Assembly: GCA_016706545.1 (NCBI GenBank)
Contig: JADJJK010000019.1
Location: 62,001 to 126,000, forward strand
Length of the DNA: 64,000 nucleotides
Direction: 5' to 3'
DNA from: Myxococcales bacterium
Lineage (GTDB): Bacteria > Myxococcota_A > Polyangia > Haliangiales > Haliangiaceae
Of the stretch, positions 1-10,200 are shown piece after piece. The notes below the pieces were generated by a model. The model was not told where the DNA came from. It saw only the letters and a list, made by a program, of their open reading frames with translations, and did not search any database. Made by a program: the position numbers and the translations under genes. Position 1 is the stretch's first letter. Each line of letters opens with the position of its first letter.

Positions 1-1190
1 GCGAGCTGGACGAGAAGCGCAAGTCCAAAGCCGGCTTCCGCGTCTTCGTGAGAGACATCAGCGAGCACTACACAATCCCTCCAGATCGAATAATTCCCCC
101 AGCCCCATCTAATATCCCCGACAATGGCAGGGTACTACTAGGTTTCTATTACGCAGACTTAAACGAATCCTACGAAGGACCAATCTGTGACAAAACAACT
201 TCCTGGGGCCAAATCGCTGGCGCCCCTCCCGTCAGCAGCGATACAAATGTTACGCCTTTGCACCTGGTGGGCCGAGACATTGCATCTGACGAGGCGGCTG
301 TCTCGACGTACAAGGTCATCAGCGCAGTGAGCCTTGCAGAGACATACCGTATCTTCGATGTTCTCAATGGCTACGATCCTGCAGTGATGTCGATGGGAGT
401 CTTTCACTGGACGGTTTACGCTGCAGGCGGGCACGAACCTACCTGAGCTACCTGCCTATCTCGCCATCCTGCGAGCCACTGATCCAGCGGACTACGAACG
501 CACTTTCGGCCGATTTGGCGTTCTCCCCTCGGAGACATGGCCACCGCTGGGCTCTCCTGCCCAGAACGCAATGTACCACGACACAGAGAAGAAGTGGGCG
601 GCGCTCCTGCGACAACGAGGCTTGAGAGACAGTGCAGGCGTGATCGATCCGAGCTTCAGCTCGATTCTTTCCGAGAGTTCTGATGATGCTAACTATCTAC
701 GAACGTGGCACTGGTTCTACCGCTGGGTGATGGCGAATCGTTTGAGTCGGGAGGTCCAGCGCCAGCAGTGGCATCTCGGCAGTTGCGCCTTCGCCTTCTG
801 AACGCTCCTAGATGACGCCGGAGGCCGATCTCCCGCAGGCCGGGAATATCGGCAAGACGTCTACTCATCAGAGAGAATGGTCACCATTCTACTACGCGCT
901 CACGTCAAATACCGGAGCTAGTAATAGGGGGCACGCTCCGGAATCGACGTCGTGAAGCCACTGCCAACGCCAGAAACTCCTCATGCCTTCAGGATTCACG
1001 AATCGACGGCAACGCGAGCGAATGGACAGATGCGCAAATGGACATCCTGGAGAAAAAGCTTATTGATAAACTGATTGTCACTAGAACAGATCTAGAAGGT
1101 TCGATAGACAAGGATCCCGAAAACCTACGACGCTCCAGAGTCATACTTTCCGCCTTTGGGAAAGAGCCGAAACTCATTCCAGCTCGATGA
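1..1190 (+). pseudogene. Decayed (multiply frameshifted) gene, 5' end outside the window
   Basis: No single frame is open throughout, but protein-like sequence continues when the frame is changed. Frame 3 runs from the window edge to a stop at 444-446. Frame 1 takes over (ending FYRWVMANRLSREVQRQQW) to a stop at 799-801. A short frame-3 piece (QLRLRLLNAP) follows, then frame 1 again (GREYRQDVYSSERMVTILLR) to about 910, then frame 3 (PELVIGGTLRN, EWTDAQMDILEKKLIDKL) to a TGA at 1188-1190. The joins at about 430, 779 and 911 are each explained by one base in a G or C run; the join near 811 needs one extra base. G+C is visibly lower than in the rest of the window. The product resembles uncharacterised myxobacterial proteins I cannot name. 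The gene lies just 5' of the giant genes and may once have belonged to the same cluster. Confidence is good for the decay, low for any function. Confidence 0.6.
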
Positions 1191-1248
1191 TTCCGGGCTC
1201 GACCAGGCCTGAGCGATTTCGACAACGTTTTGCCAAGGCAGGATCACC

Positions 1249-4200
1249 ATGACTGCTCGCGTCTACATGCCGCTCTCCGAGCTGCTCGACATCGCGGATC
1301 TCCCTGGTCACCTGTTCTTGCCGAGCGCAGCAGAGCGCTTCGCATCCATCTACGTCGTGAGCCGCGTCGTGGCGCAGACCCCGGCTGGCACTCAGCTCTG
1401 GGCCGAGGCGGTGTTCGAGGAGGAGCTGGCCTTCGACTTCCCGCTCTTGCCGTTGCAGCTGGTCGTTGGCCCGGCCGGCGACACCGCACCAGCGCGGGTG
1501 CGCTGGCTGCTCGAGGACGAGTGGCGCTTCGACGTCGAAGGCCTGCCGCTGGCGCTGCGCTTCTCGCCGTCGTTCCTCCGGCCAGTCGAGCAAGGCCGAG
1601 CCTTCGCCGAGATCGCCGCGCAGGGCAGCCTGCGGCTCACGCAAGGCACGCTGCGGCACACGAACCCAGCGAACACCTTCTCGCTCCCCCCGAGCGAGAT
1701 CGCCGGCCTGGGCTTCATCGTCTCGCTGGAGAATATCCTCTTCGACTTCTCCGAGACCGAGTCGCCGCCCGAGCTCTTGGACCTCGGCTTCGACGCCAGC
1801 TTCCGCGGCCTGTATGCGTCCTCTGGCTCGCTCACCATCCTGCCGATGCTGCAGCGGGCGGGGGGCGAGCGCGGCATCACCATCCACGCCCGGGAGCTCG
1901 CCGTCCGTGCCCAGGGCGTGACCTGTACGCTGAGCCAGGAGTTCTTCATCGACCGGCTGCAGGGCTCGCTCGGCCAGGACACCGAGGCCCTGGCCAACCT
2001 GTTCTCTCCAGAGTGGCAGGTCGCGCTGTCGCAGGTCTCGCTCGAGCTGCGCGACAGCGCGCTGCAGGCCTTCGGCGCCGCCGGCGTCCTCAACGTCCCG
2101 TTCCTCGATTCGCTGCTCGAGCTTGGCCTCACCGCCCGGCTGGGCCCCGCTGGCCTGGTCTACGACGCCAGCATCACCGCCGCCGAGCCAGGCACGATGG
2201 CCACGCCGCTGGGCGCTGTCGCCTATCAGACGCTCGCGCTCACCGGCGAGATCGGCGCTGACATGTTCGCGGCGGCCGGCACCATCACCGGCCTGGCCGT
2301 GGACGTCGAGAGCTTCCCGATCACCTGCACGTCGGCCTCGGTGCAGGTGCGCCGCGGCGCGGGCGCCCTCGGCCTGGGGATGCGGGTCGAGGGGCTGCAG
2401 CTCGGTGACTGGGGACGTATCGCGTTCGCCGAGCTCGCCCTCGGCGAGCTCCGCCCCGACGGGCGTGTCGCGCACCGCCTGGTCTTTGGCCTCGACAGAC
2501 CGCTACCACTCGGCACCAGCGGCCTGGTGCTCGAGCAGGGCGTGCTGACGCTGGAGGTCACCACCGGCACCGACGGCGTCGGCGACTGGCGCGAGCTGCT
2601 CGGCAACGCCACCGTCGACCTGTCAGCCTTCCGCCTCACCGGCGCCGCGCTGCCCGGCGGAGCCCTCGCCGGCGAGCTGCGCGTGGTGTTCCGCGACGGC
2701 GTGTTGCAGCTCGGGGAGTCCCACCTGCGGCGCGATGCGCCCGCCGGGCAGTCGCCGTCCATCCTCGGCATCAAGCGGCTGCACCTCTCCGGCCAGTGCG
2801 TGGCGATCGAGCTGAGCGACCCGCAGATCGACTACTGGTTCCAGCAGCTCGCCCCCGACCTCGGCGACCGCGGCGAGCCGGCGGTCCACGACATCACGCT
2901 GCGCATGGTGCTGGGCTCGCCGATCCAGGAGCTGCGGCTCGACTGGGATATCCAGGGCACGGCCCGCACCGTCGAGCTCCCCGGCCTCCAGCTCACCGTG
3001 CCAGCAGCGGTCCGGCTCAGCATCCTGCTCGGCGCCGCCGGCCGGCCGTTCTCGAACCTGGCGGTGGCGCTGACCTTCCCGCAGGACGCCGAGCTCGTCG
3101 CGCGCAGCAAGCTGGCCTGGCTGCGCGGCGAGGACCGCGAGCTTCACGGCGGCGAGGGCGAGCAGCCGCTCCTCGAGCTGCGGGCCCGCGCCAGGCGGCA
3201 GGCGACGCTCATCCTGCTCGACTGGGACCTGGCAGCGGGCGGGCTGCCCGGGTTCTTCCGCCAGCTCCCCGACGCCATGCCAGTGCTCGACTGGACGAGC
3301 CCGGCGACGCTGGCGCAGCTCACCGCCTACGCGCCGGTCTCGCTGCGCCAGGAGGACTGGGACCTCGCGGTACACGTCAACCTCGAGACGCTGCCCTTCC
3401 TGCACGGCGGCGCCGGCGAGACGTCGCAGTTTCTCAAGATCGCACCGGAGCGCACCAGCATCCAGGTGCAGATCGTCGAGCACGTCGTCCGCATCGATCT
3501 GGGGCTCAACGTCCACCTCGGGTCGATGCGGCTCGAGACCGGGGTCCCGCTCCAGTTCAACTGGGAGACCTTCGCGTTCCAGGTGCCGCACGATCTCGGG
3601 CTCGCCCTGGTGACCAGCCAGCAGATCGTGCAGCCCGCCGACCAGCACCTCGGCCTGACCTGGCGCTTCAAGGGCGGCCCGGCGACCGATCTCGACGGCG
3701 CCGTGCTCCCCGGCCGCTACCACCTGCTCACGCTGGCTACCAACGATCACAACTACTCGCTCCTGCAGGCGCCCGGCGCGGTCTTCGAGGTGGAGTACAC
3801 CCAGCTCTCGAGCGAGGGCATCGGCTTCTCCATCACCGACTTCGCGCTCACCCCCAAGGGCATCTCGCTCACGGCCACGGTGATCGACCGGCCGGCCAAG
3901 CTCAATGGCCTCGATACGCGCTTCCGCTTCGCCGACTCGCAGCTCGTCATCGTCGAGAACCAGATCACCGACTTCACGCTCAAGGGCTCGGGCCCGCTGC
4001 CGCCGGCGCTGGTCGGCGACGCCACCGCCGACATCATGCTGCAGATGGCGCAGCGCGATGGGAGCCTCACGCTGGTCTCGGGCGGCGCCCAGCTCAAGGG
4101 CGCGAAGCTGCTCGAGTGCAAGGGCACGCGCTTTGCGTTCGCGGTCAGCGCCATCGGCCTGCGCTTCGTCTACGAGGAGGCGTTCCACCTCTACTTCACG

Positions 4201-7200
4201 CTCACCGGCAGCGCGCGGTTCAAGCTGGCCGCGGGCGACGACCGCGACGGCGCGCTGGCGCTCTTGCCCAACCTCGAGATCGATCTCGTCGAGTGCCCGC
4301 TGACCGGCGACGCCAGCGTGCTGGCCAAGCACGTGCAGTTCCTCATCGAGCTGCCCCGGCCTCTCCACTTCTCGTTCCTGCTCGCCTTCGACATGGAGCT
4401 GCGCGCCATCGGCTTTCTGCCGCAAGCGGAGGTGTTCGACGGCGACGGCGCCATGATCCTGGCGGGCCAGCTCAAGTTCGCGCAAGGCGCCGGCGACGCC
4501 GCCGACGCGCGCCCGGACTTCCACAAGCTCTACATCGGCCTGCCCAAGAAGGGGACCTTCATCCCGCGCATCCACTTCGCCGAGCTGCCGGTCCACCTGA
4601 ACTTCGGCTCGGCGTTCCGGCTCAACGGCGCGGTCGAGTTCGTCGATGGCGCGCTGGAGAAGGGGTTCTCCGGCGAGGGCTCGCTCGAGATCCAGGGCCT
4701 GCCGACGATCGCCGCGGCGTTCGCCTTCCTGCGCGTCCGCCGCGACGCCGGCGCCCCCTGGATGCGCGCGTGGTTCATCTACGTCGAGCTGCGGAAGTTC
4801 AGCGTGCAGATCCCGTCGGTGCCGATCTTCCTGCGCGAGGTGGGGCTCGGCTTCGGCTACCGCTACACGCTGGTCGCGATCCGCGCCGCCGACCAGGCCA
4901 ACGACGCCGGCAAGCTGATCAAGGAGCTGACCACGCTGTCGCGCACCCAGGGCGACCTGTCCAAGCGCGATCGCTGGGCGGTGGACCTCGAGGAGGCAGG
5001 GCAAGACCCGCGCTGGACCGTCGTGTTCCGCGCGCTGCTGTCGCAGACCACCGGCTCGACCGCGCCGCTCTCCTACAACGAGGGCGCCGAGCAGAACCTG
5101 CCCTGTCTGTTCCTGCTCGACGCGGTGGTGGCGCTGCGCAGCGACCTCACGTTCTTGATGGCGGCGCGTGGATGGCTGTTCGCCAACTACGCGGACTACC
5201 TCGCCGACTTCAAAGGGCTGCGCGAGAAGCCGGTGGTCTCTGGCTTCGTGCTGCTGTCCCCGCGCAGGAAGCGCTTCCTCGTCCACGCCGCCTCCAACCC
5301 TGGCGGCCAGTTTGGCAACCACCCGCCGATGGCGGCGCTGGTGCAGCGGGCCCTCGCCAATAGCCAGTTCTCGGCGACCTTGCTCATCGAGCCTGGCCTC
5401 CTGCACACCGAGCTCGGCTGGCCAAACCAGCTGCGCTGGCAGGACCAGCTTGGCCCGCTGGCCGCCGAGTTCCGTGGCGGCTTCATCTTCCGCGTCTCAC
5501 GCGACGAGCTGGTCACCGGCGTGAGCTACCTGGCCCGCGCCAGCCTGACCATCAAGTCCGAGCTCTCACTCGGGATCGTCGGCCTCAACGTGAACGCGGA
5601 GGCGCGCGTCTCCTACGGCGGCCGGTTCATCGGGCTGCTCAGCCTGCGCGATCCGCTCAACAGCTCCGCGATGTACGGCGGCGTCGGCCTGGAGGTGATG
5701 ATCCGCTTCTCCATCGAGCTGTGGATCCGGATCCAGCGCTTCATGGTCAAGATCACCAGGAGCTGGAGCTTCAGCTTCATGCTCGAGTTCACCGCGTCGC
5801 TCGAGTTCGGGATCGTGGGCGTCTCGTCGGGCGGCGTCGGCCTGCGCGGAGTGGGGCACCTCGCGGTCGCGGTGATGGGCCACCAGTTCGCCATCACCGT
5901 GCGCCTGGGAGCCAACGAGGGCGCCGTCGGGGCGGCGTTGCAGCGCACCCAGCACGTCCTGAACCTTGGGCTCGACGCCTCGGAGGTCGAGGCCATCCCG
6001 GGGACGACCGGCACCGGCAGCCTGGCGCGCGCGACGACGCGGCCGACGAGCAAGCGCGAGCCGCACCCCGCGGCCCACGAGCTCGCTGGCGATGGCGCGG
6101 TCCTGGACGCGCCGTTTCAGCTGCCCGGCTACACCTCGTTCGTGGTGCGCGGGACCACGGACGCGGAGCCCAGCTACTTCGTCCTCATGCCCGCCGGGGA
6201 GCGAGCCGATGGCTCGGCCGAGCCTGGCTTCTTGCCGGTACCACCGCAGAGCGGGCTCGCGGTGACGGCGGACCTCCAGCTCGCGATCCCCGCCAGCGCG
6301 CCCCCCTACACGCTCGAGCAGTACGACCCGATCGCGGGCGCCTGGGTTCAGCGCGCCGCCGGTGGCGACGGCGCGCGTGCGTTCTCGTGGAGGGTCAAGT
6401 GGGACACGCTGATCGCGCACGGCGAGCGCCAGACGCTGGCGCCGCAGGGCGGCGTGACCGCCGAGCCGACGCCTTGCACCTTGCTGCTTCGCGACTACCT
6501 GCGAAGCGCCTTCCTCACCACCGAGACCGAGCCGGGCGGTCCAGGCGCCGATCCGATCCTCACCCCGCTGCGCGATCCGTCACCGCTCCCGGGGGCGGAG
6601 CTCGTGGAGGACGGCCGCGTCCACAACCCCACCGAGGCGGCGTTCGAGGCCGCGGTGCGCGGCGCGATGGAGCAGTTCCGCGGCTCGCCGTACTTCCGGC
6701 GCGACCCGGCCAGCGAGTACGATCAGCTGCTCGAGCGCGCCTTTCGCGATGACACGTCGATCTACGCGCACAGCGGCTTGCTCGACGCGGACAGCGCCAC
6801 GGCGGCGCTCGCGGAGCAGCAAGCGCACCAGCTCCGTGGCATGGTCATCCACGATCTGGTCGCCGACCTGCGCGACTACGCCGCCGCGGCACGCGCGACC
6901 CCGGCACCGCTGCCCCCCGCCACCTCGATCGCGTTTGCCATGGGGCTGGTGTTCCGTGTCAGCGGCCCGGCGCCATCATGGCTGAGCGACGCGGTGTCCG
7001 GCGGCCCGATGATCTCGCAGCGGCTCGCGGTGGACGCGCCGGCACCTTCCGCCGCGACCGCGCAGGTCCGCACCTTCAACGTCCGCACCGCGGACTTCGC
7101 GGTCAATCCACCTCGCTTCGAGCGCGTCCAGCAGCTCAGCGACGCCTCGACGATCGCGCTCGCCTGGGACCTGGTCTGGCCGGAGCCGCCGAGCGGCGAC

Positions 7201-10200
7201 CTCACCCCGGCGCAGCGCGATCCCGAGCACCACCTGGTGAACTACCAGGTCCGGCGCCGCCCGCTCGATGGCAACGATCGCGAGGTGGTCTTCACCGCCA
7301 AGGGCGGAGATGCCCTGCATCGCGAGCCGGGTGGGGTGATGAAGCGGCTGCGCCGGCGCTTCCAGCTCGTCGATCACTTCGACGAGACCCCCGAGGACCT
7401 GGCGCTGCTGCCAGTGAACGGCAAGAGCTATCTGTACTCGATCACCCCGGTCGATTTCGGCGGCCACAGTGGACGGCCGCTGTCGATCGTGGCCACCCGC
7501 TTCCCCAGCGATCCACCGGCCGTCCCCGTCGACGGCGAGGCCGCGGTACACTACGTGATCAGCGACTCGACGCTCGCCCCGGCGCACGCCGTACCCGCAA
7601 GCGACCTGCCGCCGCTGCTGGTGCCGAGCGCGCTCACGATCACCTGGACCGAATCGACGACGTCCCAGCACGGCCCGGTGATCCCCATCGGCACCCATCA
7701 GCTCGTCTTTCGCCGCGAGTCCACGCTGCCGATCGGCAGCTATGGCCTCGACAGCACCACCCAGCGCCCCAGCGAGACCTCGCTGCCCACCAGCAACGCG
7801 CGCCCTCTGCCCACCGACATCAAGGTCCAGATCTTCCCCGAGGGCCCCAGCGACGCTCGCACCGCGACGCTGACGCTGCAGGCGCTGCAGGAGGCTGGCG
7901 TGTTCCCGCCAGCAAACGACCAACGCTGGCGACCGGAGGCGTGGCGCGTCTTCTTCCAGGCCGTCTCGCTTGGCGGCGTGCCTTCGTCGCTGGCGCCAGT
8001 GAAGGTGCTGATCCGGATCACGCCAGACCCAGCCGCGCCAGGGGAGTCGCCGGTGCCGCTCGCGGAGCGACGAGAAGAGCGCCGGCCAGCCGAGCTGGAG
8101 TGGCTACCGCTGCCGATGCGGTTTCCGCTGCTGCCACCCGAGGACGAGCTGGCCACCGTCGGCCCGCTGCACGTGCCGATGCCGCGAGCCGACGGCGGGT
8201 CGACCGCGTTTGTCTTTGACCCGACGCTCGCCAACCTGCGCCACCGCGCCCATCCGGCAGCGCTGCGCTGCGTGCGCTTCCGATGGAACCAGGGGCCCAG
8301 CGCGACCTCGAGGTACCCCCTCGAGCTCAACGCTGGCTATCGCATCCTGGAGCTCGACATCGACGCCTTCACCACCGAGACCTTCGCGGATCGAGCGCGG
8401 CTCGCCGAGGCGTTGCGACCGATCCAGGACGTGCAGATGATCCCCGCGGAGGACCTGCCGCTGGTGCCCGCCGACACCCTGGCGACCTCGCAGTGGGAGG
8501 CCTGGTACCCCAGCGCGGTCCTGCGGCGGCGCACCGGCGCTGCGCGAGCGGCAGGATCCGAGCTCTCGGCGGGACCGTGGTACTCGTGGCGCGAGTCGGT
8601 CCTCGATTGGCCAGCGTGGCCCGGGCTCACCGGCGCGGCCGACGCCGGGATCCGCGATGGCGCTCACCACCCCACGCTGCGCGCCATCACCGAGGCGCTG
8701 GCGAGGGACCATCACCTCGAGCTGCAGGCGCCGCCGGCGATGCAGCCTCAGGACCTCGCCGCCCTCCTCAAGGCGACGGCGCCGGCCGCCGATCCGTACG
8801 GCTGGGGCATCCTGCAGCGCTTTGGTCTCTCGGTCGCGTTTCGGCTGCGCTCGCTGCTCAGCGGCGAGGTCTTGACCGGGCCGGCGCTGCTCGCCGCGCT
8901 CCACGCCAGCCTTGCCGACCTCGATGACACGGCGGCGCGCCACCTTCACGTCGAGCTCCTGTTCCAGTCGGGTCGGGCGATCGAGGTGTCCGAGCAGGCC
9001 TGCGCCGCGGAGGGCCTGCTCGCCCTCGTTCAGCTCAGCCTTCGCCCTGTGGTGCGCCAGATCCGAAGCTACGGCCGAGTCGTCGTCGAGGGGAAGCCCG
9101 GCGACCAGGTCGAGCTCGCCATCACCCTCCCCGCCGGGGCCTCGTGCTCGATGGTCGACCAGGGCAACCCCGCCGTTGGCCAGGTCGAGCTCGCCGCCGC
9201 GCCAGGCGCCAGCGTGGTCGTGCGCCGCGCCGTCCAGTTCCCGCTGGGGGGCCGCACCACGCTGCTGTTCCGCGGCCGCGCGCTGCCCACGGTGGCGCGC
9301 GTCGGCTCCGCCGGGGCCACCACGCCGCTGACGCTGGAGCCGTTCGCCGCCACCGACGAGCACGTCGCCTACTTCTCGGTCGACGCGACCGCGCTGGCCG
9401 CCGAGCTGGCCGGCGCCGAGCCGCACGCCGCCCGGTCGTGGACCGCGTTTCGGCGCTACGCAGAGTCGCTCTCCAGCAACGATCCTGCGGTCGCCGACAG
9501 CGACAAGGTTCGGGTTCCCACGACCAAGGACCAGCTCGCGCCGCTGGCGGCGACCGTCCTTCGCTGGATGCAGCGCTTCTTCGACCACGGGGGAGGCGGC
9601 GACAAGCCTGTCGATCGACCGTGGGTGGCGACCGCGTATCCGCGCTCTGGCTCGCCTGCGCACGCGGCGCCCGACGCCACGGGCCGCCTCACCTACGACC
9701 ACCGCGTCGAGGATCCGTGGGCCCACACGTACCGCTACTACGTGCGCCCTTATGGCCGCTACGACCTGCTCTGGCAGGGGCTGCGGCAGTCGCCGCTGCT
9801 GTTCCCCTCGACGCCTCGCTTCGAGGAGACCACCCCGGAGACCACCGGCGGCGGCCTTGACGTCGTCCTCGACCGGACCCGCTCGGTGGCCAGGCCCCTC
9901 GTGCTGTCGTCGCGGCGCCTCGATGCCCCCGGCACACCGGCCAGCCCGGCGGCTCCGGGCGCCACCTGGGAGGTCCTGGTCGCCGAGCACCCCGAACAGA
10001 CGCTGGCGTCGCACAACCAGACGCTGGCTCGTCAGCTCGCCTTCCGGCAGCTCGCGTACACCCTGGTGCGAGAGTTCGCGTTCCCGCGCTGGCTCTCACA
10101 GCTCGGCATCGCGCTCGCGCCGGTGCCAGAGCGCTACCCCCTGCCTCCGGCGGCGCTGCCAGCGACCCCCGAGCGCCTCGAGCTGTCGGGCCCGCTGGAC

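Noticed and set aside
812..960. A 48-codon ORF (starting MTPEADLPQ) inside the 5' pseudogene
   Set aside because: It is in a third frame and ends early; continuity of the decayed gene in the other two frames is more convincing.
2623..5406. Long minus-strand frame (927 codons) under the first giant gene
   Set aside because: Same cause as above; composition is repetitive Glu/Arg/Ala and there is no ribosome site.
8104..10014. Another minus-strand frame (636 codons) inside the giant gene
   Set aside because: Shadow frame of a GC-rich gene; no motif and no supporting signals.
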